Of a stretch of 64,000 nucleotides of DNA, positions 8,658 to 19,500 are shown in pieces. The notes beneath the pieces were generated by a model that saw only the letters and a list, made by a program, of their open reading frames with translations, was not told the DNA's origin and ran no database searches. A program made the translations under genes and the position numbers. This stretch comes from an uncultured Fodinibius sp. Its GTDB lineage: Bacteria; Bacteroidota; Rhodothermia; Balneolales; Balneolaceae. The stretch spans positions 62,001 through 126,000 of the forward strand of contig CAJXMW010000002.1 of assembly GCA_913056235.1 (NCBI GenBank), given 5' to 3'. Every line of letters starts with the position of its first letter. Within the stretch, counting starts at the first letter, position 1.

Positions 8658-10355
8658 ATGAATTCTCAGAACAAGTGTGTAATTGGTATTGATTATGGCA
8701 CCGACTCGGTACGTTCAGTTCTGGTGGATGTAGAAGGAAATCAGCTTGCCGAAGCAGTCCATAACTACAGCCGCTGGAGTGACCGGTTATATTGCGACAG
8801 CACCGAAAATAGATTTAGGCACCATCCGAAGGATTATCTCGAAGGACTTGAAGCAACACTCCAGGCAGTCTTGGATCAGGTGTCTGATGAGGTGGTCCAA
8901 CAGGTGCAGGGCATTGCCGTGGATACCACCGGATCAACGCCGGTGGCGGTGGATAAAACAGGCACACCTCTGGCCCTGATCGATGAGTATGCCGAGAATC
9001 CCAACGCTATGTTTATTCTCTGGAAAGATCATACGGCGGTGCAGGAGGCCAAGGAAATCACTGATTTGTCCAAGTCGTGGGATGGTCCCGACTACACGAA
9101 GTATGTAGGGGGGATTTATTCCTCGGAGTGGTTTTGGGCAAAGATGTTGCATACCATCCGTAACGATGAGGAAATTCGCGATGCCGCCTACTCATGGGTA
9201 GAACTGTGCGATTGGGTTCCCTACGAGCTTACGGGCAAGCAGGATGTCCACGAGATGAAACGAAGCCGCTGCGCTGCGGGACACAAGGCGCTCTGGCACG
9301 ACGAGTTTGATGGCTTGCCAAGTGAAGAGTTTTTGACGCAACTGGATCCCAAACTGGCCGGCATACGTGATCGCCTTTTTACCGAGAGTTATACCTCGGA
9401 TGTGCCGGCTGGGACTATCTCTGAGGAATGGGCCCAAAAGCTGGGTTTGACTGAAGATGTTACTATTGGCGTTGGCGCTTTTGATGCCCATATGGGCGCC
9501 GTTGGCGGCGAAATTGAGCCCTATTACTTGAGCAGGGTGATGGGGACTTCCACCTGCGATATTTTGGTGGCGCCTTACGAAGATGTGGAGGACAATTTGG
9601 TACAGGGCATTTGTGGTCAGGTCGACGGGTCAGTGATTCCCGGAATGATTGGCCTCGAAGCTGGGCAGTCGGCGTTTGGCGACGTCTATGCCTGGTTTAA
9701 GAATGTGATTTTAGAGCCTTTTGCCCAGGTTATTGAAGAATCTGACTTGCTAACCGAGGACCAGAAGCAGAAGCTAATTCAAGAAGCTGATGATAAACTT
9801 ATTGGTCAACTATCTGATCAGGCAGCGGCCATCGAAGACGTAGATACAGGAATTGTTGCCCTGGATTGGCTGAACGGTCGGCGTACCCCTGATGCGAATC
9901 AGTTGCTGAAGGGGGCTATTGAAGGTTTGGACTTAGGCAGCGATGCCGGACGTATTTTCAAAGCGCTGGCTGAAGCAACCTGTTTTGGGGCCAAAGCCAT
10001 TGTCGAGCGATTTCAGGACGAAGGTATTAAGATTAACGGCATTATTGGTCTTGGAGGAGTCGCCAAAAAATCGCCCTACATTATGCAAACGCTGGCCAAT
10101 GTCCTGGGGATGCCCATCAAGATTGCCAAGTCGGATCAGGTTTGTGCTACAGGAGCGGCGATGTTTGCTGCCACGGCGGCCGGCATTTTCGAGGATGTAT
10201 CGGAGGCCAAGAACGCAATGGGCAAAGGATTTGGGGAAATCTATAAACCGGAGTCCAGCAAAGTTGAGCGATACGAAGAGCTGTATCAGCAGTACAAGTC
10301 TTTTGGAGATATTATTGAAGAGCGAATTGAAAGCAAGTATAAGGTATCACAATGA
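8658..10355 (+). CDS. araB: ribulokinase
   Basis: This 565-residue FGGY-family kinase phosphorylates L-ribulose to L-ribulose 5-phosphate with ATP in the cytoplasm. The N-terminal phosphate-binding motif is IGIDYGTDSVRSVLVD (about residues 9-24). DTTGSTPVAVD follows near residue 92. The catalytic Asp lies in GVGAFDAHMGAVGGE. The C-terminal ATPase half contains GLGGVAKKSPYIMQ and the adenosine motif CATGAAMFAA. Length matches bacterial AraB (about 550-570). The stop overlaps the araD start by 4 nt (ATGA), so the two are translationally coupled. The upstream 143-nt region contains the candidate AraR operator. Confidence 0.97.
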   Translation: MNSQNKCVIGIDYGTDSVRSVLVDVEGNQLAEAVHNYSRWSDRLYCDSTENRFRHHPKDYLEGLEATLQAVLDQVSDEVVQQVQGIAVDTTGSTPVAVDKTGTPLALIDEYAENPNAMFILWKDHTAVQEAKEITDLSKSWDGPDYTKYVGGIYSSEWFWAKMLHTIRNDEEIRDAAYSWVELCDWVPYELTGKQDVHEMKRSRCAAGHKALWHDEFDGLPSEEFLTQLDPKLAGIRDRLFTESYTSDVPAGTISEEWAQKLGLTEDVTIGVGAFDAHMGAVGGEIEPYYLSRVMGTSTCDILVAPYEDVEDNLVQGICGQVDGSVIPGMIGLEAGQSAFGDVYAWFKNVILEPFAQVIEESDLLTEDQKQKLIQEADDKLIGQLSDQAAAIEDVDTGIVALDWLNGRRTPDANQLLKGAIEGLDLGSDAGRIFKALAEATCFGAKAIVERFQDEGIKINGIIGLGGVAKKSPYIMQTLANVLGMPIKIAKSDQVCATGAAMFAATAAGIFEDVSEAKNAMGKGFGEIYKPESSKVERYEELYQQYKSFGDIIEERIESKYKVSQ

Positions 10356-11056
10356 GTAAATTTAGAGAACTAAAAGAAGTTGCCTATCGTAGCAATATGC
10401 GGCTTCCAGAACTGGATCTGGTGCTTTTTACCTTTGGCAATGCCAGTGTGGTGGATCGCGATCGAGAGGTTTTTGCGATCAAGCCCAGCGGCGTACCCTA
10501 CGATGAGATGAGCCCGGATGATATCGTAATTGTCGATTTTGATGCCAAAGTGGTGGAGGGTAATATGCGTCCCTCATCCGATACCGAAACCCATGCCGTT
10601 TTGTACCGGGAGTGGGAGAACATAGGTGGCATCGTACACACCCATTCGACGTACGGGACCGCCTGGGCGCAGACCCAGCAGGATGTGCCCATCATGGGTA
10701 CTACCCACGCCGATCACCTCACGGTAGACATTCCCTGCACGCAGCCCATGAGTGATGAAATGATCAAAGGGGATTACGAAGAGCAAACGGGCTATCAGAT
10801 TATTGAGGCATTTAAGGATCGCGGGTTATCCTATGAGGAGGTCGAAATGATCTTGGTGGGGAATCACGCTCCTTTTACTTGGGGCAAGACGGCAGAAAAA
10901 GCAGTGTATAATAGTGCCGTGCTCGAAGAAGTCGCCAAAATGGCGTATATCTCGCTGCAGATTCGTCCCGATGCTCCGCGGTTGAAAGATACGCTTATCG
11001 AAAAGCACTGGCAACGAAAGCATGGCGATGATGCATATTATGGACAAGAAAATTAA
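10352..11056 (+). CDS. araD: L-ribulose-5-phosphate 4-epimerase
   Basis: This 234-residue class II aldolase-family zinc enzyme converts L-ribulose 5-phosphate to D-xylulose 5-phosphate, the entry point to the pentose phosphate pathway. It shows the phosphate-binding GNASVVDRD and KPSGVPYDEM segments. SSDTETH carries Asp77, and HTHST gives zinc ligands His96 and His98. The third histidine is in GNHAPFTWG. Length matches E. coli AraD (231). The ATG overlaps the araB stop by 4 nt, and araA follows after 30 nt, so the three form one operon in the order B-D-A. Confidence 0.97.
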   Translation: MSKFRELKEVAYRSNMRLPELDLVLFTFGNASVVDRDREVFAIKPSGVPYDEMSPDDIVIVDFDAKVVEGNMRPSSDTETHAVLYREWENIGGIVHTHSTYGTAWAQTQQDVPIMGTTHADHLTVDIPCTQPMSDEMIKGDYEEQTGYQIIEAFKDRGLSYEEVEMILVGNHAPFTWGKTAEKAVYNSAVLEEVAKMAYISLQIRPDAPRLKDTLIEKHWQRKHGDDAYYGQEN

Positions 11057-11086
11057 CTGAAACTTACATTTTACACATTTGATAAG

Positions 11087-12487
11087 ATGATAGAACAGCG
11101 CAAACCAAAAATCGGTCTGTTAGGCATAATGCAGGAATTGTATGACGATGATATTCCTGGGATTACTGAACATCAGGAGGAATATGCCCGGGAGGTTTGC
11201 AACCAACTGGATGATGTAGCCAACTGGTACTTTCCGAGAGCCGCCCGTAACCGTGCCGACATCGAAGAAATTTTGGGTGATTTTAACCATCAAAATCTGG
11301 ACGGCGTGATGATCGTAATGCTGACCTATGGACCGGCGATGAGAACGGTACGCGCCTTGCAAAAGAATAATCTGCCGTTGTTGCTGGCTAATATTCAGCC
11401 GGTGCCCGAAGTGACTACAGACTGGGATATGGATGATTTGACCTATAATCAGGGCATCCACGGCGCGCAGGATATGGCTAATGCAATGCTACGTACTATA
11501 GGAGATAATTTTGAAGTCATTTCAGCCGACTGGAAAAGTGATGAGTTTAAAGAATATGTCGGTGACTGGGCCAGTGCTGCACAGACTGCCTCAGCTTTGA
11601 AAGAGATGAAGATTGCCTCGATTGGGAAAATGCACGGCATGGGCGATACGCTTTCTGACGAAGCGGCTTTTACCCGTATTGTTGGTCCCGAAGTGAATCG
11701 GGAGTATATCGGCCAGGTGTTCCGCAATATGGAGACTATTTCCACTGAAGAGGTTGAACAGCAGATGGCGGTAGAACAGGAGCGCTTTGATGTGGATGAT
11801 GATATGCCGGACAAGAATTTCCGTTATGCCGTGCGTATGCACCTTGGATTCAAAAAGTTTTTAGAGGATGGTGAATACGACGGTTTTTCGGCCCATTTCG
11901 ATACGTTTAAGGGTGATGGACGTTTTGATCAGATCAACATGCTGGCGGCCTCGAACCTGATGGCCGAAGGATATGGCTATGCCGCAGAAGGGGATACTAA
12001 CACGGCTAGCATGGTTGCGGCGGGACATGTTCTTGACGGCGATGCCCACTTTACCGAAATGTACGCCATGGATTTCAAACGCGAATCAATGTTGATGAGT
12101 CACATGGGCGAAGGTAACTGGAAGGTGGCACGTAACGATGAGCCGATACGTCTGGCAAACCGTGAGCTCGGTATTGGCGACTTGAACAACCCACCCACCA
12201 CGGTTTTCCGTGTTGAGCCCGGGCCTGCTACAATTGTCTCGCTGGTGCATCTCGTAGGCGAAGAGTTCCGGCTGGTGGTGGCTCAGGGTGAAGTCCTGGA
12301 TTCCCAAAAATATCCAACAATCGAGATGCCGTACTTCCATTTTAAACCTGACAGTGGATTGCGCGAATGCAATGACGCGTGGCTTAAAGCCGGCGGTACG
12401 CATCACCAAACACTGCTACAGGGTGATCAGCGACGGAAATGGAAAATGCTTTGCCAAATGCTCAACATCGAATATCTAGAAGTGTGA
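11087..12487 (+). CDS. araA: L-arabinose isomerase, short divergent type
   Basis: This 466-residue protein interconverts L-arabinose and L-ribulose. It is about 35 residues shorter than E. coli AraA (500), mostly at the two ends, and the N-terminal half is divergent. The metal site is conserved: Glu in GYGYAAEGDT, Glu in FTEMYAMDF, His in LMSHMGEG and His in KAGGTHHQTL, equivalent to E. coli Glu306, Glu333, His350 and His450. Context with araB and araD supports the assignment over the related L-fucose isomerases. It is the last gene of the araBDA operon; the SSS symporter follows after 140 nt. Confidence 0.93.
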   Translation: MIEQRKPKIGLLGIMQELYDDDIPGITEHQEEYAREVCNQLDDVANWYFPRAARNRADIEEILGDFNHQNLDGVMIVMLTYGPAMRTVRALQKNNLPLLLANIQPVPEVTTDWDMDDLTYNQGIHGAQDMANAMLRTIGDNFEVISADWKSDEFKEYVGDWASAAQTASALKEMKIASIGKMHGMGDTLSDEAAFTRIVGPEVNREYIGQVFRNMETISTEEVEQQMAVEQERFDVDDDMPDKNFRYAVRMHLGFKKFLEDGEYDGFSAHFDTFKGDGRFDQINMLAASNLMAEGYGYAAEGDTNTASMVAAGHVLDGDAHFTEMYAMDFKRESMLMSHMGEGNWKVARNDEPIRLANRELGIGDLNNPPTTVFRVEPGPATIVSLVHLVGEEFRLVVAQGEVLDSQKYPTIEMPYFHFKPDSGLRECNDAWLKAGGTHHQTLLQGDQRRKWKMLCQMLNIEYLEV

Positions 12488-12627
12488 TGATAAGCTGTTC
12501 GGCAACATCAACTTGTAAGGGCATCGCAATATTGGTAAATAATTTTTTCCATCGATATGAAGGCACCCCTTCGGGTATTAGGGCTTAAATATTAAATAGT
12601 AATTAAAAAAATATACACAGGAGATCT

Positions 12628-14376
12628 ATGGGAACGTTAGCGGTAATTGACTGGATCGTAATCCTCATATACTTTTTGCTTATCGCCGGGTTGGCTTGGT
12701 GGGTAATTAATCAAAAGACTGATACTACAGCTGATTATTTTCTAGCGGGTCGTCACCTGGGCTGGATTATCGTCGGTACATCTATTTTTGCATCCAATAT
12801 TGGGTCGGAACACCTGGTTGGACTTACCGGAACCGGGGCCACGGATGGGGTGGCTATGGCACATTACGAGTTGCATGCTTGGTGTCTGTTGATATTAGGT
12901 TGGATTATGCTGCCATTTTATATCCGTTCCCGCGTATTCACCATGCCTGAGTTTCTGGAGAAGCGATTTTCACCGCTGGCGCGAACTGTATTGTCAGGAG
13001 TCTCGCTGCTGGCATATGTGCTTACGAAGATTGCAGTCGGTATTTTTGCCGGGGGTATTGTTTTTAGTGTACTCATGCCCGAAGTTTCATTTTTAGGGAT
13101 GAATAGTTTTTGGATTGGGTCGATACTCGTAATTGTTTTTACGGGGCTTTATACTGCATTAGGTGGCTTGCGGGCCGTTGCTTATACCGAGGCCGTTCAG
13201 ACATTGGTCCTTATTTTCGGTTCCGTGATGGTGTTGTATTACGGACTAGATGCCATTGGCGGCTGGGATCGCCTGGTGCAAGTAGCTGGTCCCGAAATGT
13301 TTGATCTCTGGAAACCCATTGTGCCCGAAGGTATGAAAGCGACATGGGCGCCGGTAATGGGGGAGGATCAAATGGCGTGGTATTTTAACGGTAACTATCC
13401 ATGGCTGGGGATGCTGTTTGCAGCCCCCATTGTTGGCCTATGGTACTGGACAACTGATCAGTATATCGTGCAGCGTGCCCTGGGAGCGCCCAACGAAAAG
13501 CAGGGACGTCGTGGAACGATTGCTGCTGCTTTCCTTAAGCTGTTGCCGGTATTTCTATTTATTATCCCGGGAATTATTGCTTTTGCCATTGCAAAGTCAG
13601 GCGAAGTGGCGGTAATTCAGCAAGAGCTTATTGGTCCCAGTGGGGAAATTATCAATCAAAATGCACAGGCTTCCTTTCCCTTGCTGGTAGCTCATATCTT
13701 GCCGGTAGGTGTGCGTGGTATTGTGGTTGCCGGATTACTGGCAGCCCTTATGAGTTCGCTGGCTGGAGTCTTTAATGCTTCTTCTACACTCTTTACTATG
13801 GACTTTTACCGTAAGTTCAAGCCCGAGGCTTCAGAAGAACACCTGGTATGGATGGGGCGTTTGGCGACCGTTGTAATGGTACTTATTGGGTTATTGTGGA
13901 TACCGGTAATTCAGGGAAGTCGTGGGTTATACGACTACTTGCAGGGCGTACAAGCTTACTTGGCGCCCCCAATTTTTGTGGTGTTTTTCTTCGGTATTTT
14001 CTTCAAAAGACTGAATAAACAAGGCGCACTGTCAGCTTTATTTGTGGGATTATTCCTCGGCGTCTTCCGACTGGCCATTGACACACCCGTTATGCTGGGA
14101 GAATTCACCTACACCGAAGGCACATTTTTCTGGTTTATCAATAATGTGTTCTTCCAGTATTACAGCTTGTTTATTTTTCTTGTATGCATTGGTGTGATGT
14201 TTGGTGTCAGCTATATGACAGCACCGCCCAGCTATGAGAAGATTTCAGGTCTTACCTACGGTACGTTAACCGAACAAGACAAGGCAGAGTCACGCGCAAG
14301 CTGGAATTGGGTTGACGTGACGCTTTCCATTTTACTGGTCGCGATTATTGGATTTATATATATTTATTTCAGTTAA
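12628..14376 (+). CDS. sodium/solute symporter (SSS/SLC5 family), probable arabinose importer
   Basis: This 582-residue integral membrane protein has about 13-14 hydrophobic helices spread over its whole length. The family signature regions are visible: DYFLAGRHLGW after helix 1, IFASNIGSEHLVGL in helix 2, and LYTALGGLRAVAYTE in the middle. SSS proteins of this SGLT-like group import sugars with Na+. Its position between araA and a terminator suggests L-arabinose uptake across the inner membrane; that substrate is inference. An AGGAG ribosome-binding site stands just before the ATG. The 140-nt gap after araA shows no clear terminator, so it could be cotranscribed with araBDA or have its own promoter. 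Confidence 0.9.
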   Translation: MGTLAVIDWIVILIYFLLIAGLAWWVINQKTDTTADYFLAGRHLGWIIVGTSIFASNIGSEHLVGLTGTGATDGVAMAHYELHAWCLLILGWIMLPFYIRSRVFTMPEFLEKRFSPLARTVLSGVSLLAYVLTKIAVGIFAGGIVFSVLMPEVSFLGMNSFWIGSILVIVFTGLYTALGGLRAVAYTEAVQTLVLIFGSVMVLYYGLDAIGGWDRLVQVAGPEMFDLWKPIVPEGMKATWAPVMGEDQMAWYFNGNYPWLGMLFAAPIVGLWYWTTDQYIVQRALGAPNEKQGRRGTIAAAFLKLLPVFLFIIPGIIAFAIAKSGEVAVIQQELIGPSGEIINQNAQASFPLLVAHILPVGVRGIVVAGLLAALMSSLAGVFNASSTLFTMDFYRKFKPEASEEHLVWMGRLATVVMVLIGLLWIPVIQGSRGLYDYLQGVQAYLAPPIFVVFFFGIFFKRLNKQGALSALFVGLFLGVFRLAIDTPVMLGEFTYTEGTFFWFINNVFFQYYSLFIFLVCIGVMFGVSYMTAPPSYEKISGLTYGTLTEQDKAESRASWNWVDVTLSILLVAIIGFIYIYFS

Positions 14377-14397
14377 AAAATAATAGTGATTACTTTC

Positions 14398-14436
14398 AAG
14401 GCTTACGGGAGATATGTTCCTGTAAGCCTTTTTTAT
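14398..14436 (+). terminator. rho-independent terminator after the symporter gene
   Basis: A 13-bp stem with one G-U wobble (AAGGCTTACGGGA / TCCTGTAAGCCTT) with a 7-nt loop is followed directly by TTTTAT. It ends the arabinose block and separates it from the ECF sigma gene. Confidence 0.9.
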
Positions 14437-14572
14437 TTCAAAGGTCATTCCAGTGATTGAGACCTCAAATGACAATTTCTGGAGTAAGAATTTGACCTTC
14501 CGGCAAATTTTTCTAGCTTAGAAAAGAGTTTAAAGCTTCTATTTTCTACTAGGAAGAGGCTTTTTACGTATC

Positions 14573-14580
14573 TATTTTTG
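14573..14580 (+). promoter_or_regulatory. possible -7 element before the ECF sigma gene
   Basis: TATTTTTG matches TAnnTTTG but lies only 17 nt before the ATG and lacks an upstream TTTG at the usual spacing. It is the same octamer as at 8591. Weak candidate. Confidence 0.25.
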
Positions 14581-14597
14581 TCAATCTTTGGGGATAT

Positions 14598-15218
14598 ATG
14601 GACTCTAACGTTACAAATAAAGAACATTCAGTCGACAAAGAAGAGGCGTGGCAGCAATTTGTCGATGGAGACGAGTCCTGTTTCAAGCATGTATTCCAAG
14701 CCTACTTTGAAGATCTCTATGGATACGGGATTAAGTTGAGCCGGCGCCCTGAGCTGGTTAGAGACTGTATCCAAGAACTCTTCAGAAGTATTTGGGAGCG
14801 AAGAGAAAGTCTCCTCCACATCGAGTCGCCAAATGTTTATTTATTTGTTTCACTGCGCCGAAAAATCCTCAAGAAGGTTAAGAGACGCAGGAAAACTAAC
14901 GGTGCTCTTGATAACATTTATGAAACCGGTTACATACAGTTTGCTAAAGAAGATCTGATCATCAGAGATGAAGTAAAACTTCAACAAAAGGAGGAAATAA
15001 GTGCTGCTCTTAACCAGCTATCCGATCGGCAAAAAGAAGTGGTTTACCTGCATTTCTACAATGGCATGAGCTATGGTGAAATCGAGAGCATCTTGTCGAT
15101 CAACAGGCAATCGGTTCGCAATCACATGTATCGGGCTATGGAGACGTTGCGATCTTTGCTGGATACAAAGATTATGAAGCTGGTTGTGTCCTTCCTGATC
15201 ATCTTTTTTATCAGCTAG
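14598..15218 (+). CDS. ECF RNA polymerase sigma factor of the SusC/FecR type
   Basis: This 206-residue sigma-70 family protein has sigma region 2 at about residues 25-95 (AYFEDLYGYGIKLSRR, CIQELFRSIWERRE) and region 4 at about 135-190 (LNQLSDRQKEVVYLHFYNGMS onward, with the helix-turn-helix YGEIESILSINRQSVRNH). A charged linker rich in Lys/Arg lies between them. The protein ends in a hydrophobic tail (MKLVVSFLIIFFIS) that could touch the membrane. It stands before a FecR anti-sigma gene and an STN-containing SusC, the standard trans-envelope signalling trio. It should activate the SusCD operon when SusC binds its glycan. Confidence 0.92.
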   Translation: MDSNVTNKEHSVDKEEAWQQFVDGDESCFKHVFQAYFEDLYGYGIKLSRRPELVRDCIQELFRSIWERRESLLHIESPNVYLFVSLRRKILKKVKRRRKTNGALDNIYETGYIQFAKEDLIIRDEVKLQQKEEISAALNQLSDRQKEVVYLHFYNGMSYGEIESILSINRQSVRNHMYRAMETLRSLLDTKIMKLVVSFLIIFFIS

Positions 15219-15459
15219 TAGTTTACTTTTGGTCAAGTCGTTTTGCTAACGGTTGTATTACTATGCACAGAAACGCGGAATTTGGGGCACTCTTTTTCAG
15301 ATGTGACATCCTTGTTGCTGATAAAAAGATGTTAATGTGCCATTTTAAGCGTTTATAGGCCTTTCTAAAGAAGTTTAGATAATTTGAGTATGCTGGGCGG
15401 TTTCGCCACTCTCCTATACTGAACTTCAGAAATTATTATCACTAAAAAAGTCAAGCTAA
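15219..15459. other. 240-nt intergenic region before fecR, no gene seen
   Basis: The stretch is AT-rich and has no convincing open frame, tRNA or terminator. It probably holds the promoter recognised by the ECF sigma factor for the fecR-susC-susD unit, but no match to a known ECF motif can be named from sequence alone. Confidence 0.4.
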
Positions 15460-16536
15460 GTGAACGAAAACGAATATACCGTTCAAGATCTTATACACAA
15501 CCAGTCATTTCGTTGTATGGTTAAAGGTACGGCCAGTGCTGAAGAGGTCGAACGATGGAATGTCTGGATTGAGAAGAGCGCACAAAACAGAGCAAAAGCA
15601 AAGGAAGCTATTGCCGAAATAGCTGGGTTTACATTCAGCGATCCCGACACGCCCGATGTTGAACAGGAATGGAAGCGTTTACAAAAAGGGGTTTCGCAAA
15701 AAAAGGAGAGTGAGTCTCAATCCGCCGCCCACCGGAGATCAAGTACCACAGAGACGTTGACTTGGATTTATCGCATAGCGGCAATTTTATTGTTGGGAGC
15801 TACGATTGGAGTGGGCTTTTACGTCTATTCACCTACGGATACTACCTCTACACGTGTTGAAAAGATTACCGAAGAAAAAACGGTACGTACGGGTAACAAC
15901 GAGCATAAGACCGTTACCTTTTCTGATGATTCCAGAATTGTACTCAATAGTAACTCAACGGTAACCTACACCTTGGGCGGAGAATCAGGTCAGACCATTA
16001 AGGTGGTAATGGAAGGTGAAGCTTTCTTCGAAGCCGAGAGCTCATCAGAAAATCAGGAGCCCGTTTTTGCGATACGTACTCCTGATGGGCTGATTAAAGA
16101 TATTGGGACCAAGTTTTTAGTAACCGTCGAACGGGATCGGTCTCGCGTGGTACTGCAAGAAGGGCGTGTTCAGGTAAGTACCGATGGCCAGACCAAGACT
16201 GATAAAAATATTACTGTCGCAGATGGAGAGATGGTTGAGTTTAATAGTACTGAAGTTTTAACAGAGAAGGAGGTTAACACCACCTTCTTTACTTCTTGGG
16301 CAACAGGCTTTATGCAGTTTGACCAAACAAATATTCAAGAGTTTGCCGGTTTTGTGGAAGACAGATTCGATGTTCGGGTAAAAGTTGTAGACCCGGCATT
16401 AGCCAACATCAAACTTGATGGGGGTATTTATTTTCGATCACTGGAAGAGTTGGTTCGTTCCGTTTCTGAAGTAGCTGATATACCTGTATATCAGTCCAGA
16501 GATCGCGAGACAGTGTTTATCGGAAATAAGCAGTAA
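15460..16536 (+). CDS. FecR-type anti-sigma factor
   Basis: This 358-residue inner-membrane protein begins at a GTG; no ATG precedes the conserved N-terminus in frame. Residues 1-100 are cytoplasmic and should bind the sigma factor. A single transmembrane helix spans about 103-123 (IYRIAAILLLGATIGVGFYV). The periplasmic FecR domain follows (KTVTFSDDSRIVLNSNSTVTY, then EGEAFFEAE and VLQEGRVQVS). The last ~80 residues (FDQTNIQEFAGFVEDRFDV onward) are the DUF4974/STN-like C-terminal domain. It transmits the signal from the SusC STN domain to the sigma factor encoded just upstream. susC follows after about 48 nt. Confidence 0.92.
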   Translation: MNENEYTVQDLIHNQSFRCMVKGTASAEEVERWNVWIEKSAQNRAKAKEAIAEIAGFTFSDPDTPDVEQEWKRLQKGVSQKKESESQSAAHRRSSTTETLTWIYRIAAILLLGATIGVGFYVYSPTDTTSTRVEKITEEKTVRTGNNEHKTVTFSDDSRIVLNSNSTVTYTLGGESGQTIKVVMEGEAFFEAESSSENQEPVFAIRTPDGLIKDIGTKFLVTVERDRSRVVLQEGRVQVSTDGQTKTDKNITVADGEMVEFNSTEVLTEKEVNTTFFTSWATGFMQFDQTNIQEFAGFVEDRFDVRVKVVDPALANIKLDGGIYFRSLEELVRSVSEVADIPVYQSRDRETVFIGNKQ

Positions 16537-16584
16537 ATAATAACGCTCATTATAATCTGAAGCCTTTAAGGGAATGTGAATGAG

Positions 16585-19500
16585 ATGAATAAATACAGAT
16601 ATAACATACGTTTAAAATTTTTCTTAACGTTTTTTTCAATTTTTCTAGCCTGCAATTTTGTAAATGGCCAAACCCTGGGCTCGTTGCATACGTCTTCTTA
16701 TCAAGACCAGCAGCTCGTAATCGATGAGGGGACGGACCTAAGCAAAGCCCTGAAAAACGTAGAGGATAAATTCCAGATTGTGTTTTTGTATCGCACGGGA
16801 ATTTTGGAGGGCAAGAAAGTTAAAAAGCGAATGACCTTGTCGAGCGACATAGAAAGCTCACTGGATATTTTGCTTGCTAATCAGGAATTGCGTTATAAGC
16901 ATATTAATCCCAAGACATATGGGATCTATGCTAAAGAGTCTCCAAAGAAGGACCCCATACCTGCAGCTGAAGTGTCCGGGACCGTAACTGATGCACAAAG
17001 CGGTGAAACATTGCCAGGGGTTAATATTATAGTAAAAAATACTCCAAACAGAGGAACATCGACCGGGGCAGACGGGCAGTATAATCTTACGGTTCCATCG
17101 CTACAGGATACGTTGATATTTTCATATATCGGCTATCAGACTCGGGAAATTGCCATTAATGGGCGTGCCAATTTGGATATTTCGATGACTCCAACAGCCG
17201 TTATGGGCGAAGAAATTGTGGTTGTTGGATATGGAACCCAACAGAAGAAAAATGTGAGCGGTTCGATATCATCTGTAAACTCTGAAGATTTGGATGAGGC
17301 TCCAGTTCAGCGATTAGATGATGCTTTGCAAGGGCGCCTTTCTGGGGTCCGCGTAACTTCAAGTTCCGGTGCACCTGGTGCTGAATCATCAGTTCGCATC
17401 CGGGGTACAACTTCTATTAATAATAGTGATCCACTGTATATTGTAGATGGTGTTCCTATTGAAAATGGTGGTATTGGCTATCTGAATCCCAGTGATATTG
17501 AATCGATACAGGTATTAAAGGATGCAGCTTCGGCAGCAATATATGGTACACGTGCTGCCAGTGGAGTTGTGCTTGTTACCACGAAAAGTGGTGGTGGGCG
17601 CTCAGATTTTGAAGTAAGCTACAGCAGTTATTATGGTGTCCAAGGGCCCGAAACAAGACTCGATCTGTTGAATGCCCGGGAATATGCTACACTACGCAAT
17701 GAATCTTCCGTAGCGGCAGGCAATGGAGTGATATTTCCCAATCCGCAGTCATACGGCGAAGGTACCGACTGGCAGGAAACGATTTTTAACAATTCTGCTG
17801 CGGTGATGAATCAGAATCTTAGTTTTAGTGGCGGCAACGAAACTGCTTCATACTTTGCTTCTTTGGGATATTACGATGAGCAGGGTATTGTAGCTACACC
17901 GATTTCTCATAACAGGAAGTTATCGTTTCGAATAAATTCTACCGTTGATGTTACCGAGTGGTTAACCTTTAGTGAAAATCTCAGTTATACATACGAGCGA
18001 AATCGAGGTAGCTTAGCTACCAATACGGAATATGGTGGGCCATTGAGTTCGGCCATCAACCTCGATCCTATTACACCGGTATTGATTACGGACGAAGCAA
18101 CAATGAACAGTAGTCCATACAGTAATAATCCGGTTGTTCGCAACGAGGAGGGATATCCCTATGGTATCTCTAAGTATGTTGGACAAGAGATGTCGAACCC
18201 GCTGGCTTACATCGAAACACGTCGCGGCAATTACGGATTTTCCCACAATATTGTTGGTAACGCGAGCCTCCAAATTGAACCCATCGATAATCTGTTGATT
18301 AAGACGGATATCGGGGTTAAGCCTGCATTCTATGGTTACGAGTCTTTTACTCCGATCTACTACTTAAGCTCCGTTTCTCAGAATACTGGGAACAACAGCT
18401 TTTCTCGAGAGAATAGTCGTAACTTAATTTGGAGTTGGGATAACACCATTAACTATACTACCAGTTTCAATGCACATAATTTTGATTTCTTGGTGGGTAC
18501 CAGTACGCGTGAAAGTAGTTCTACTACTGTTGGTGGAACGTTTCAGGCTATTCCGGCAGATAAATTCGGGAATGCCTCAATGAACTTTTCGGTGCCAAAT
18601 GATCAGCGTATCGCCTATGGTGGCGAAGCCCAGCCATATGCACTTAACTCATACTTCGGTCGGGTCAATTACGATTATGACGGACGGTATTTACTTACTG
18701 CGGTGCTTCGGGTTGATGGTTCTTCACGATTTGGTAGTGACAACCAGTATGGAACCTTCCCCGCTGTTTCGGTGGGTTGGGTGCCAACTTCTGAAGACTT
18801 CTTCCCGGATACGTTCCTTGATTATCTGAAGGTTCGTGGATCATACGGAATCAATGGGAATGATCGCTCATTGGGTGATTTCCAATATCAGTCAACAGTT
18901 TCTGGTGGACGCAACTATGTGTTTGGGAACGGAACTATTTATACCGGTGCAAGTCCCAACGCCCCAGCCAATCCTAGTCTGGAATGGGAAGAAACCAGTC
19001 AGATTAATGTTGGTTTTGACGCAACGTTGCTGAGTGATTTCTCTGTAACGTTCGATTACTACCACAAAAAGACATCAGGAATGCTGCTCCAGGTTGAAAT
19101 ACCCTCCTACGTAGGAGCAAGTGGTGATCCTTTTGGTAATGTAGCAAGTTTGACGAACGATGGTGTTGAACTTGAGCTGGGTTACGATAAACAGTTTAAC
19201 GACTATGGATTCAATATTACCGCCAACGGTTCGTATAATAAAAACGAGGTGACGGATATTGGTGAAAATGATTTCCTGACGGGATCTATTCCACTGCAGG
19301 CTAGTGCGTATGAGCTCACCCGAACCGAAGTCGGCCATCCTATTGGATCGTTTTATGGTTTCGAGACGCAAGGTATTTTCCAGACGCAAGAAGAGGTAAA
19401 CAACTACACGAATTCTGACGGAAACCCCATCCAACCGAATGCACAACCGGGTGATTTTCGCTGGAAAGATATTGATGGAGACGGTCAGATTACGAGCGAA

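Noticed and set aside
12540-12600. Terminator or AraR site between araA and the symporter
   Set aside because: Only a 4-bp CCCC/GGG-like stem is present and no AAGTGT half-site is found.
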